A stretch of DNA of 8,174 nt from an uncultured Elusimicrobia bacterium. GTDB taxonomy: Bacteria; Elusimicrobiota; Endomicrobiia; Endomicrobiales; Endomicrobiaceae. Shown here one piece after another: positions 1 through 7,203 of the stretch (the stretch's first letter is position 1; every line of letters starts with the position of its first letter). A program made the translations under genes and the position numbers. The notes under the pieces are model-generated. The model did no database searches and was not told the DNA's origin. It saw only the letters and a program-made list of their open reading frames with translations. The stretch lies in the NCBI GenBank assembly GCA_947168325.1, contig CAMVLN010000067.1, forward strand, positions 1 through 8,174, written 5' to 3'.

Positions 1-60
1 GGTAATAAGTTAATAGCTAAAAATTTAACAAAAGTAATAAAAAAAATAATATAATTTTGC

Positions 61-900
61 TTATTTTTTATTTTTTAATTTATTTTGGATATTACTTATT
101 TTTCTTTCTATTCTTTCCTTTTCTGCAATTCGTTGAGATTTTGACATTCCATAGGTAGATGTATATTTTTTTCTTACTAAAGCTAGTTTATATTCTTCTA
201 AAGCACCTCTTAAATCTCCAATTTTTTCTTTTATTTCTCCAAGTCCAAATCTTGTTCTTCCACTATCTTCAAGTTCTACAGCTTTTTGGCAAGATTTTAA
301 GGCATCTTTCAAATTTCCTGAACTAGCTAAAGCTCTTGCTAATCCAACATACAAATATCCTCTTTCTTCAATTGACAATGCTTTTTTAAAGTGGTTAATA
401 GCTTCATTATGTAGACCAATATTCATTTCAGATTTGGCTATGTTAATAAAATAATCTATTTGTTTATCTATAGAGAGTGTAGATATATCTATTTCCTTAA
501 ATAAATATTTGGATGTTTTATATGCTTTTTTGTATTGATCAGTCATAATATATGCATATATTATTCCTAATAAAGAATCACATTTAAAATCTAAATTTAG
601 TTTGTTTCTATTTTTTAATGCTATTTCAAATTCGTTAATAGCACCGTAGAAGTCACAATTTATTAGCTTAGCACTTCCAAGACAAACTCTACATTCTGGG
701 GTATCCTTTAATTTTATAATTTCTTCAAAATTTAAAATAGCTCCTTCATAATTTTCTTTTTCTTGCTGTTTGAGTGCTAATGTCATCTTTTTTTGAATCT
801 CTTTTTCCATATTTGAATCTTTTTCTGTTGAATTATATGATGAACATCCAAAGAAGAATAAAAATATTAAAAATATCATAAAAACTATTTTTTTAATCAT
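61..900 (-). CDS. TPR-repeat lipoprotein of unknown function
   Basis: This 279-residue protein has a lipoprotein signal peptide: a basic start (MIKK), a very hydrophobic Phe/Leu/Ile core, then FFGCSS with the predicted lipidated Cys at 19. The -3 residue is Phe, not the usual Leu, so the lipobox is slightly atypical. The mature part is built of TPR-like helix pairs, most clearly around residues 36-65, 72-97, 148-177, 183-210 and 216-242; each carries the pattern G-x-x-x-x-A-I/L-x-x-[FYC]-x-x-A-L/V. The tail (252-279) is basic and probably coiled coil. Such proteins usually act as membrane-anchored protein-interaction scaffolds in the periplasm; no partner or substrate can be named. It is divergent from the HU operon and has no co-directional neighbour in view. 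A weak GGA lies about 9 nt before the ATG, which places the signal peptide exactly at the N-terminus and supports this start. The stop is TAA. Confidence 0.9.
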   Translation of the reverse strand: MIKKIVFMIFLIFLFFFGCSSYNSTEKDSNMEKEIQKKMTLALKQQEKENYEGAILNFEEIIKLKDTPECRVCLGSAKLINCDFYGAINEFEIALKNRNKLNLDFKCDSLLGIIYAYIMTDQYKKAYKTSKYLFKEIDISTLSIDKQIDYFINIAKSEMNIGLHNEAINHFKKALSIEERGYLYVGLARALASSGNLKDALKSCQKAVELEDSGRTRFGLGEIKEKIGDLRGALEEYKLALVRKKYTSTYGMSKSQRIAEKERIERKISNIQNKLKNKK

Positions 901-934
901 TAAACAAATCCAAAATTTATTTTATCTATTAAAA

Positions 935-953
935 CAAACTTCTTTAAAGTTTG
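935..953. repeat. 7-bp inverted repeat upstream of the TPR lipoprotein gene
   Basis: CAAACTT (935-941) and AAGTTTG (947-953) form a perfect inverted repeat with a 5-nt spacer. It overlaps the possible -10 element of the lipoprotein gene, so it could be an operator or a hairpin at the very 5' end of the transcript. Its function is not established. Confidence 0.35.
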
Positions 954-971
954 CCACTATGACAATATCAA
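943..971 (-). promoter_or_regulatory. possible promoter of the TPR lipoprotein gene
   Basis: Reading the minus strand, TTGATA (966-971) is followed after 17 nt by TTTAAA (943-948). This would start transcription near 936 and leave a leader of roughly 36 nt. The -35 is good but the -10 matches only four of six positions, and AT-rich DNA gives such matches by chance. Confidence 0.25.
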
Positions 972-1297
972 ATTTATTATATTTTTTCCATTTCTTATGT
1001 TACTTTGTTGTTTTATATGCCGTTTGAATGTTTTTTATACATCTATATATATATTAGTTTGTTACAGTTTCAAATAATTATTAGTTTCTGTTAACACTAA
1101 TTGATAAAAAAGATAAAAAAAGATAATAATAGTTATAAAAAAGAACTATGTATAAATAGAAGATATATTATTGAAAAGATTAAGAAATAAGTTTTATAAG
1201 ATAAGAATTTACAAATTAAATTTGTCATAAGCTTTTTTAACTAGTATTTTAATGTATAAATATATAATTTATATTTAGTAATAAAATCAAAAATTTA

Positions 1298-1326
1298 TTG
1301 ACTTTTTCACATATTTTTATTATAGT
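1298..1326 (+). promoter_or_regulatory. sigma-70-type promoter of the HU operon
   Basis: TTGACT (1298-1303) and TATAGT (1321-1326) are separated by exactly 17 nt; each matches five of six consensus positions. Transcription would begin near 1333 and give a leader of about 40 nt before the HU start. No other strong promoter is evident before the following tightly packed genes, so it probably drives the whole rightward cluster. Confidence 0.65.
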
Positions 1327-1372
1327 TTTTGTATTCTAATATAGAAGAGGTTTATCATTTTAGAGAAAACAT

Positions 1373-1648
1373 ATGAAAAAAGTTGATGTTATTAAGCAGA
1401 TTGTTCAATATTCTGGACTTACACAAGGACAAGCATATATAGCTATAAAAGCTTTAGTAAAAGTTATTCAAGATAATTTAGTACAAGGAGAAACTGTTTC
1501 ATTGTCAGGACTTGGTTCTTTTAAAACAAAGAATAGAAAACCAAGACAAGGAAGAAATCCTAAAACAGGTGTAGTTGTCCCTATTCCAGCTGGTAAAAAA
1601 ATTTCTTTTAAGCCAACAACAACATTAAGAAGATTAATACAGAAATAG
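1373..1648 (+). CDS. hup: HU/IHF-family DNA-binding protein
   Basis: At 91 residues this has the normal length of an HU subunit. The N-terminal helical dimerisation part (about 1-45) leads into GLGSF (46-50), followed by the DNA-binding beta arm with the family signature GRNPKTG at 60-66; Pro63 is the residue that intercalates at DNA kinks in HU and IHF. The C-terminal ISFKPTTTLR (77-86) corresponds to the usual AFKPGKALK segment. HU bends and compacts DNA in the nucleoid as a homo- or heterodimer. The start is fixed because the frame hits a stop (TAG at 1361-1363) just upstream; a weak AGAG lies 7 nt before the ATG, while a better AGAGG at 1346-1350 is too far away. HU is the first gene of a probable operon, 4 bp ahead of the aminotransferase. 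HU versus IHF cannot be separated with certainty, but HU is likelier. The stop is TAG. Confidence 0.95.
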   Translation: MKKVDVIKQIVQYSGLTQGQAYIAIKALVKVIQDNLVQGETVSLSGLGSFKTKNRKPRQGRNPKTGVVVPIPAGKKISFKPTTTLRRLIQK

Positions 1649-1652
1649 TACT

Positions 1653-2852
1653 ATGATAAAATTAAAACCTTCAGATAAATTAGAGTCTTTACCACCATAT
1701 TTGTTCACAAGAATACATAAATTAAAATTGGAAGCTTATGCTAAAAAATTGGATGTTATTGATTTAAGTATTGGCAATCCGGATATGCCAACACCTCGTC
1801 ATATAGTAGATTGTTTATGTGATACGGTAAAACATCATACAAGAACACACGGATATCCTCAAGCAAAAGGTATGCCAAAGTTTAGAGTATCAGTTGCAAA
1901 GTGGATGGGAAGAAGGTTTGGTGTAGATTTAGATTTTAATAGTGAAATACTTGCTTTAATAGGGTCAAAAGAAGGTATTGCACATTTATGTATGGCTTAT
2001 CTTAATCCAGGTGATTATGTTTTAGTTTGTGATCCTGCATATCCAGCACATTTTAATGGAGTTGTAATTGCAGGTGGTAGAGTATATTCAATGCCGTTAC
2101 TTGAAGAAAATGATTATCTTCCAAACTTTTCAAAAATTCCAGTATCAATAGCAAAAAAAGCAAAAATAATGCTATTGAATTATCCGAACAATCCTACAGC
2201 AGCATTCGTAAAAGATACTAGTTTTTGGAAAGAAGCAATAAAATATTGTAAAAAGTATAACATATTATTAGTTTCAGATAATGCATATTCTGAACTTACT
2301 TTTGGTGATGCAATTTGTAATTCTATATTTGAGTTTTCTGGTGCAAAAGATTGTGCTGTGGAGTTTCATTCTTTTTCAAAAACATTTAATATGGCTGGTT
2401 GGAGAGTCGGATGGTGTTGCGGTTCTAAAAAATTGCTGTATCCACTAGAAAAATTTAAATCGTTTTTAGATTATGGTGTTCCAACATTCATACAGCTTGC
2501 AGCAGTTGTGGCTTTAAATAGTTCTCAACAGTGTGTTAGAGAACAGGCACAAATTTATGAAAGAAGAATGATAAAAATGGTTGATGGGTTAAATAAAGTA
2601 GGGTGGAAAACCAACAAAACACAAGGAACAATGTATGTTTGGACTTCTCTTCCTGAAAATCTAAAAGAGGAAGGTTCTTTGTCTGTTGCAGAAAGATTGT
2701 TAAAAGAAACAGGAGTTGCTGTTTCTCCAGGTGTTGGTTTTGGAGCAAATGGTGAAGGGTATGTTAGAATATCTTTAGTAACTCATGATAAAAGATTTCA
2801 TGATGCACTATTAAGAATAAAAAAATTTACAAAGATGGGTAATATTTTATGA
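1653..2852 (+). CDS. alaC: AlaC-like class I/II aminotransferase (PLP-dependent)
   Basis: This 399-residue fold-type I aminotransferase carries the PLP lysine K243 in HSFSKTFNMAGWR. Other cofactor and substrate residues visible are N180 (NYPNNPT), D209 and Y212 (SDNAY), R251 (GWR) and the carboxylate-binding R372 (YVRISL). The opening LPPYLFTRIHKLK, the GSKEGIAHL motif (104-112) and SPGVGFG (358-364) are close to E. coli AlaC, the glutamate-pyruvate transaminase of alanine synthesis. The same subfamily is often annotated as LL-diaminopimelate aminotransferase, so a role in lysine and peptidoglycan precursor synthesis is possible; the sequence alone does not decide. The gene starts 4 bp after HU without a clear Shine-Dalgarno sequence, suggesting translational coupling. 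It overlaps hom by ATGA, and AlaC-Hom adjacency agrees with an amino-acid biosynthesis role. It is complete, cytosolic and shows no broken motif. Confidence 0.88.
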   Translation: MIKLKPSDKLESLPPYLFTRIHKLKLEAYAKKLDVIDLSIGNPDMPTPRHIVDCLCDTVKHHTRTHGYPQAKGMPKFRVSVAKWMGRRFGVDLDFNSEILALIGSKEGIAHLCMAYLNPGDYVLVCDPAYPAHFNGVVIAGGRVYSMPLLEENDYLPNFSKIPVSIAKKAKIMLLNYPNNPTAAFVKDTSFWKEAIKYCKKYNILLVSDNAYSELTFGDAICNSIFEFSGAKDCAVEFHSFSKTFNMAGWRVGWCCGSKKLLYPLEKFKSFLDYGVPTFIQLAAVVALNSSQQCVREQAQIYERRMIKMVDGLNKVGWKTNKTQGTMYVWTSLPENLKEEGSLSVAERLLKETGVAVSPGVGFGANGEGYVRISLVTHDKRFHDALLRIKKFTKMGNIL

Positions 2853-4129
2853 AAACAAATTTGAATATTGGTTTAGTTGGTTATGGAACAGTAGGTAAAG
2901 GTGTAGTAAAAATTTTGGAAAAAAATAAAGCTATAGCTTTAAGAAAATCTGGTGTAAAAATAAATATACAATCTATTTGCGATTTAAATCCAATAGACAA
3001 GCCAGAATTGTATGTTAAAAATTTTAGAGATGTAATAAACAATAAAGAAATAGACATAATTGTTGAACTTATTGGTGGATATGAACCAGCAAGGACAGTT
3101 ATTACAGAAGCATTAAAAAATGGTAAACATGTAGTTACAGCTAATAAAGCCGTTTTAGCAAAATATTGGGATGAAATATTTTCTTTAGCACAAGAAAATA
3201 AAAAAATGGTTTATTTTGAAGCTTCAGTAGGTGGAGTTATTCCTGTAATTCAGGGACTAAATGAAGGACTTGCCGGCAATGAAATTAAAAGTATAAAAGG
3301 TATTTTAAACGGAACAACAAATTTTATATTGAGTAAAATGACAAATGAAGGAATATCCTATGCAGATGCATTGAAAAAAGCTCAAGTATCTGGTTTTGCA
3401 GAAGCAAATCCTACAGCAGATGTTAAAGGTCTTGATACTGCAAACAAACTTGCAATTTTGTCTTCACTTGCTTGGGGAAGCTGGATAAAAGTTGAAGATA
3501 TTAGAGTTAAAGGTATAGACCAACTAGATATAGAAGATGTTAATATAACAAGAGATTTTGGTTATGTGTTTAAATTGATAGGTTCAGCAATAAAAACAGA
3601 TAAAGGAATAGATTTGTGGGTTGAATCTTGTTTGATAGATCATCATCATTCTTTTGCAAATGTTTCAAACGAATACAATGCAATTATGATAAAAGGTGAT
3701 GCCGCAGATGATGTTATGTTTTATGGTAAAGGTGCAGGGCAATTACCAGCAGCTTCAGCAGTAGTTTCTGATATTATAGATCTATCAAAATACATTGCTA
3801 ATGGAACGGCAGGGCTTGTTCAAAATGTTGGTTACTCAAAAAATAAAGTAGTTAAATTTTTACCACATGGAGAAAGTAAGAGTGATTATTATTTAAGATT
3901 TTCTGTAGTTAATAGACCTGGAGTTTTAGCAAAAATTTCTGGAATACTTGGTGATAATGAAGTTTCAATAGCAAGTTTATATCAAGACGATAGAGATAAA
4001 GATAAAAAAGTTTCTATTATTATTACTACACATAAAACATCAAGTCAACAGATAGAAAAATCTTTAGAAGAAATAGATAAACTGCCAATAATAAAAGCTA
4101 AAACAGTTAAATATAGAATAGAAGAGTAG
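2849..4129 (+). CDS. hom: homoserine dehydrogenase with C-terminal ACT domain
   Basis: The protein (426 aa, a usual length for single-function homoserine dehydrogenases) reduces aspartate semialdehyde to homoserine with NAD(P)H, the branch point to threonine and methionine. The Rossmann motif GYGTVGKG is at 11-18, the conserved TANK with K100 follows, and GILNGTTNFIL (151-161) marks the substrate domain. In the active-site stretch AEANPTADVKGLDTANK (184-200), residues E185, D196 and K200 match the known E/D/K catalytic set; Asn187 replaces the common Asp of AEADP. An ACT domain (about 347-426, with VNRPGVLAKISGIL) suggests feedback control, typically by threonine. The start overlaps the aminotransferase stop by 4 bp, so translation is probably coupled. 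No kinase domain is fused, and aspartokinase, thrB and thrC are not in this window. The stop is TAG. Confidence 0.96.
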   Translation: MKTNLNIGLVGYGTVGKGVVKILEKNKAIALRKSGVKINIQSICDLNPIDKPELYVKNFRDVINNKEIDIIVELIGGYEPARTVITEALKNGKHVVTANKAVLAKYWDEIFSLAQENKKMVYFEASVGGVIPVIQGLNEGLAGNEIKSIKGILNGTTNFILSKMTNEGISYADALKKAQVSGFAEANPTADVKGLDTANKLAILSSLAWGSWIKVEDIRVKGIDQLDIEDVNITRDFGYVFKLIGSAIKTDKGIDLWVESCLIDHHHSFANVSNEYNAIMIKGDAADDVMFYGKGAGQLPAASAVVSDIIDLSKYIANGTAGLVQNVGYSKNKVVKFLPHGESKSDYYLRFSVVNRPGVLAKISGILGDNEVSIASLYQDDRDKDKKVSIIITTHKTSSQQIEKSLEEIDKLPIIKAKTVKYRIEE

Positions 4130-4135
4130 TTTTAC

Positions 4136-4140
4136 AGGAG
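4136..4140 (+). promoter_or_regulatory. strong ribosome binding site for the GDT1-like gene
   Basis: AGGAG lies 6 nt before the ATG at 4147, in the 17-bp gap after hom. It is the clearest Shine-Dalgarno sequence in the rightward cluster and fixes this start. Confidence 0.75.
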
Positions 4141-4146
4141 TTTAAT

Positions 4147-4422
4147 ATGGCAAGCATATTTGTAATATTTTTTTCTGTGTTTTTAGCAGAATTAGGAGAT
4201 AAAACACAAATAGCAACATTATTGTTTGCTCCTAATTCCAAAGTATCTCCATTATCCATATTTTTAGCTTCTGCAGGAGCATTAGTTTTATCTTCTCTAA
4301 TAGCAGTTTTAGCAGGGACACTTGCAAAAACATATTTACAACAAATTCCTTTAAAATTAATCTGTGGTATTTGTTTTATTTTGATAGGGATGTGGACTAT
4401 TTATAATTATTATAAGGGGTAA
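4147..4422 (+). CDS. half-size TMEM165/GDT1 (UPF0016) membrane transporter
   Basis: This 91-residue protein holds one copy of the family repeat, with the diagnostic motif ELGDKTQ at 15-21 in the first of three predicted membrane segments (about 2-25, 37-58 and 67-87). Members of this cation-exchanger superfamily transport Mn2+ and Ca2+, using the acidic residues E15 and D18 of the motif; most are about 200 residues with two inverted repeats. Single-repeat forms near 90 residues are known in bacteria and must work as homo- or hetero-dimers. No second half gene lies next to this one, so either it dimerises with itself or its partner is elsewhere. It sits 17 bp after hom and 2 bp before the next gene, inside the same probable operon. 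Metal specificity cannot be read from the sequence. The stop is TAA. Confidence 0.9.
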   Translation: MASIFVIFFSVFLAELGDKTQIATLLFAPNSKVSPLSIFLASAGALVLSSLIAVLAGTLAKTYLQQIPLKLICGICFILIGMWTIYNYYKG

Positions 4423-4424
4423 AT

Positions 4425-4670
4425 ATGAAAAGAATTATATTTTTTTTAATAATGATTTCTTTTTTTAGTGGGGTTGTATATGCAGAAAAAGTTATAATGA
4501 ATGATGGAAAAGAATATGTTGGAAATATTCATCATCAAACCGATAGTGTGATTTTTATTGTTCAAAAAGAAGAACTTATCAAGATAAATAAGGCAGATGT
4601 TAAAGAAATTATAGACGAAAAAGAAGAAAAGAAGAAAAAGAAAAAGAATAAAAAAATAAAAAAGAAATAG
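4425..4670 (+). CDS. small exported protein with poly-lysine tail, unknown function
   Basis: The 81-residue product begins with a clear signal peptide (MKRIIFFLIMISFFSGVVYA) with likely cleavage after Ala20; there is no lipobox. The mature part (21-63) has short alternating beta-like strands with the pattern V-I-x-x-x-D-G-K-x-Y-x-G-x-I, resembling small Sm/SH3-like barrels found at the N-terminus of some bacterial exported proteins; that resemblance is only inferred. Residues 65-81 are almost all Lys and Glu, ending in a run of lysines. An AAGGGG ribosome site lies 5 nt before the ATG, overlapping the end of the GDT1-like gene, so the two are surely co-transcribed. I do not recognise a specific family and assign no function. 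The tail is encoded by A-rich DNA, where slippage could change the reading frame. The stop is TAG. Confidence 0.8.
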   Translation: MKRIIFFLIMISFFSGVVYAEKVIMNDGKEYVGNIHHQTDSVIFIVQKEELIKINKADVKEIIDEKEEKKKKKKNKKIKKK

Positions 4671-4708
4671 ATTTTCTTTAATGTGTTGTTTAAAAAATAA
4701 ATTATATA

Positions 4709-4729
4709 AAAAAATACGGGCTATTTTTT
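4709..4729 (+). terminator. possible AT-rich terminator hairpin after the HU operon
   Basis: AAAAAATA (4709-4716) pairs with TATTTTTT (4722-4729) around the 5-nt loop CGGGC. The right arm supplies a T-run for the rightward transcript, and the position 38 bp after the last gene is right for a terminator. The stem is purely A-T, so it would be weak. Confidence 0.35.
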
Positions 4730-4758
4730 AGATTTGGCAGTGTGTGTATGTGGTGTTT

Positions 4759-4830
4759 ATATTAAGTATTTAAATAAATTTAATTAAGATAATGTCTTTT
4801 ATGATAATGAAAACTTTTAATACTTAATAT
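4759..4830. repeat. 12-bp inverted repeat in the convergent spacer
   Basis: ATATTAAGTATT (4759-4770) recurs as its exact reverse complement at 4819-4830, leaving a 48-nt loop. It lies between the converging ends of the rightward operon and rsmI and could be part of a bidirectional transcription end. It is AT-only apart from one G/C pair, so chance is a real alternative. Confidence 0.35.
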
Positions 4831-4886
4831 TTTATGTATATAAATATATAATTGCTCATTTTGATAGTATTTACCAGTTTAATATA

Positions 4887-5561
4887 TTATGGTTGTATAA
4901 CAACAACAAATTCGCCTAAAATTTTCTTATTTTGCAAGTTATTTATTACTTCTGAAATAGAACCTCTAATAAATTCTTCAAACTTTTTTGTAAGTTCTCT
5001 AGCTAAAACTATATTTGCTTTTTCACCAAAAACTTCTTTGCATACTTCTAGTGTTTTTAAAATTCTATGCGGAGATTCATAAAAAATTATAGTTTTGTCT
5101 ACATGTTTTGCTTGTTCTAATTCTTTTTTCATTTTTCCAGTTTTTTTTCGTAAAAAGCCTAAAAATATAAAAGAATCAGTTGCAAGCCCTGACCCAACAA
5201 TCGCTGTTATTAAAGCACAAGCTCCAGGTAAAGGTACAACAGTTATATTTTTATTTAAAACTTCTTTTATAAAATTATATCCCGGGTCAGAAATTGCAGG
5301 AGTTCCACAATCAGAAACTAGTGCAATATTTTGCCCTTGTTCTAACATAGCTATGATTTGAGGAAGCCTTTTTAATTGATTTTGAGTATAAAAGCTTACT
5401 AACGGTTTTGATATTTTAAAATGAGACAGTAATTTTATTGTTTGCCTTGTGTCTTCACAAACAACAGTATCAACTTTTTGCAAAACTTTTAATGCTCTTA
5501 AAGTTATATCTTCTAAATTTCCTATTGGTGTTGGAACTACAAACAATGTAGATTTTTCCAT
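4887..5561 (-). CDS. rsmI: 16S rRNA 2'-O-ribose C1402 methyltransferase RsmI (short form)
   Basis: RsmI uses S-adenosylmethionine to methylate the ribose of C1402 in 16S rRNA at the decoding centre. The tetrapyrrole-methylase fold is shown by VPTPIGNLEDITLRAL (9-24), CEDTRQT (35-41), VSDCGTPAISDPG (82-94), PLPGACALITAI (110-121) and FYESPHRI (160-167), all in the expected order. The protein is 224 residues, whereas the E. coli enzyme is 286; it ends directly after GEFVVVI, so the C-terminal helical domain of longer RsmI proteins is absent. Short forms exist, and the catalytic domain looks whole. The usual FHEHN-like motif reads FYTQN (57-61). The start matches the family N-terminus; the nearest ribosome-site-like AAAGG is 13 nt upstream, longer than ideal. 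It is the last gene of the leftward block, 37 bp after the GH57 gene. The stop is TAA. Confidence 0.95.
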   Translation of the reverse strand: MEKSTLFVVPTPIGNLEDITLRALKVLQKVDTVVCEDTRQTIKLLSHFKISKPLVSFYTQNQLKRLPQIIAMLEQGQNIALVSDCGTPAISDPGYNFIKEVLNKNITVVPLPGACALITAIVGSGLATDSFIFLGFLRKKTGKMKKELEQAKHVDKTIIFYESPHRILKTLEVCKEVFGEKANIVLARELTKKFEEFIRGSISEVINNLQNKKILGEFVVVIQP

Positions 5562-5598
5562 ATATTTGTTTATACCTTTTTTAGAATATATCTTATAT

Positions 5599-7188
5599 CT
5601 ACTTTTTTATATATACTTTATAATCGATATCTGGAAAAATATTATTTACATATTCTAAATTAGAAAGGAATTCTTCATTAATAGAATTATTTTTTATTTG
5701 GTTATATAAAGTTGTAAAATTATATATATGTTCTTTTGTCCTTTTTTCAGCATATTCTACCATAGTTCCTGTTGTCATTATAAAAGCCCAATCTGAAGAT
5801 TGAGCTAACAACAATTCTCTTGTAGCTTGATTTAATGCTCTTAATAAAATTCCATATGCTGTCTGATTGTTTGTAGCAATTTCTATCATCCTATCAGCTG
5901 CTATGTGTAAATGTTTATATATCCAATCATTTTTAGGGTTTAGCCATACTTCATAATATCCTTTATCCCCCCAAGATGAAGGTGATGGTTGGCACACTTG
6001 ATTAACAGGAAATTTATTTAAGTATTGTATAGGAGTAATAGGACTAAAAGAGGCTTTAGATTCTTGTATGTGCCTAAAAATATAATTTATGAAACTAGGT
6101 CCTTCAAACCACCAATGACCAAATAATTCTGCATCATACATAGAAACAACTATAGGTTCTTTGTGCATAATTTGTTGTAAATATTCAATTTGTTTAGTTC
6201 TATTAAAAACAAAATTTTCGGCATGTATTTTTGCTTTATTTTCTGCCAATTGCGGATTATAGGGTTGTTTATCACTTAAAGGAACTTTCCCTGTTATTTT
6301 GCAATATTTTATACCAATATTCCTTCTTACTCCATCAGAATGTAAATACGGTCTTATGTAATCGTAATCTAAATCATAAGCTAAATCTCTGTAAAACTCT
6401 CTGTAGTCAGCATCTCCTGGATACCCACATTCTGCACTCCAAACTTGTTGTGCAGTTTCTGTGTCTCTACTAAATGCTGCAATACCATTAGAACAATATA
6501 TAGGTGCAAAAACTCCATATTTTGGTCTTGGAATTGCATACATTATGCCATGTGATTCCAAAAAGAAAAATCTTATACCTTCTTCTTTTAAAAATTTTTC
6601 TACTCCGTAAGTATATGCACATTCTGAAAGCCATATTCCATTTGGCTTTTTCCCAAAATGCTTTGTGTAATCTTTAACTGCAATTTTTATTTGAGCTTGT
6701 TGTGCAATTTCGCTATTCATCAATGGTAAAAAGCCATGTGTAGCACAGCAAGTAATAATTTCTATTTTACCTGCATCCTGAATATTTTTAAAACCTGTTA
6801 AAATATTCCCATGATACTTTTCCCATATTTTTCTACAAGTTTTAAAATTTTTTTCATACATTAAAGCCACTTGATGATACTGTGGTAAATTAATTGTTCT
6901 TAAAACTTCTTTTTCTGCTAATTCAATAAGTTTATTTAACTTTGCATAGTATCTTGATTGCAACAATGGATCAGCAAGCATATTAGCAAGTGTTGGTGTA
7001 ATCGTCATAGTTATGGCAAAATTTATATTGTCTCTAATAAAATTTTCAAATACAGATAAAAGAGGTATATATGTTTCTGTTATAGCCTCATATAACCAAT
7101 CTTCTTCTAGAAAATCTGGAAAGTTTGGATGACGAACGAAAGGCAAATGTGCATGTAATTGAAGACACCAATAACCCTTATTATACAT
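5599..7188 (-). CDS. GH57-family (DUF1957) 1,4-alpha-glucan branching enzyme
   Basis: This 529-residue protein matches the GH57 branching-enzyme branch, close to the usual length of about 525. Visible conserved regions are LHAHLPFVRHP (11-21), ATHGFLPL (149-156), WLSECAY (186-192) with the predicted nucleophile E189, YDAELFGHWWFEG (351-363) with the predicted acid/base D352, and SSDWAF (464-469) in the C-terminal helical domain. By analogy with the characterised Thermococcus enzyme it cuts alpha-1,4-glucan and rejoins the fragment as an alpha-1,6 branch, in the cytosol, during glycogen-like polymer synthesis. One deviation is Ser188 where related enzymes usually have Pro (WLPEC). Some DUF1957 proteins have proved to act mainly as hydrolases, so branching is likely but not certain. 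A GGAA ribosome site lies about 8 nt before the ATG. It follows the DUF4912 gene by 15 bp, suggesting co-transcription. The stop is TAG. Confidence 0.93.
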   Translation of the reverse strand: MYNKGYWCLQLHAHLPFVRHPNFPDFLEEDWLYEAITETYIPLLSVFENFIRDNINFAITMTITPTLANMLADPLLQSRYYAKLNKLIELAEKEVLRTINLPQYHQVALMYEKNFKTCRKIWEKYHGNILTGFKNIQDAGKIEIITCCATHGFLPLMNSEIAQQAQIKIAVKDYTKHFGKKPNGIWLSECAYTYGVEKFLKEEGIRFFFLESHGIMYAIPRPKYGVFAPIYCSNGIAAFSRDTETAQQVWSAECGYPGDADYREFYRDLAYDLDYDYIRPYLHSDGVRRNIGIKYCKITGKVPLSDKQPYNPQLAENKAKIHAENFVFNRTKQIEYLQQIMHKEPIVVSMYDAELFGHWWFEGPSFINYIFRHIQESKASFSPITPIQYLNKFPVNQVCQPSPSSWGDKGYYEVWLNPKNDWIYKHLHIAADRMIEIATNNQTAYGILLRALNQATRELLLAQSSDWAFIMTTGTMVEYAEKRTKEHIYNFTTLYNQIKNNSINEEFLSNLEYVNNIFPDIDYKVYIKK

Positions 7189-7203
7189 TTATATTCCAAA
7201 ATA

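Larger units (their letters stand above)
901..1372. other. AT-rich intergenic region between divergent genes
   Basis: This 472-bp stretch separates the divergent TPR lipoprotein and HU genes. It contains the two candidate promoters described separately, a short inverted repeat ACAAAT-TAA-ATTTGT at 1211-1225, and purine-rich GATAAAA-type repeats around 1103-1127. No convincing ORF longer than about 26 codons, no tRNA-like cloverleaf and no recognisable riboswitch were seen on either strand. It may simply be regulatory DNA or eroded sequence. Confidence 0.6.

Noticed and set aside
998..1078. Possible 26-codon peptide in the long intergenic region
   Set aside because: No ribosome site, composition typical of random AT-rich DNA, and too short to support.
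2536..2748. Leftward ORF of 70 codons
   Set aside because: It is antisense inside the aminotransferase gene; its hydrophobic look comes from the complementary AT-rich codons.
4852..5082. Rightward ORF of 76 codons
   Set aside because: It lies antisense to the 3' part of rsmI, which has clear family motifs; its protein resembles nothing known.
5095..5361. Rightward ORF of 88 codons
   Set aside because: It is antisense to the conserved core of rsmI and is a shadow frame.
5449..5658. Rightward ORF of 69 codons
   Set aside because: It is antisense across the start of rsmI and the end of the GH57 gene, with no ribosome site or family features.
6231..6473. Rightward ORF of 80 codons
   Set aside because: It is antisense within the GH57 gene and is a shadow frame.
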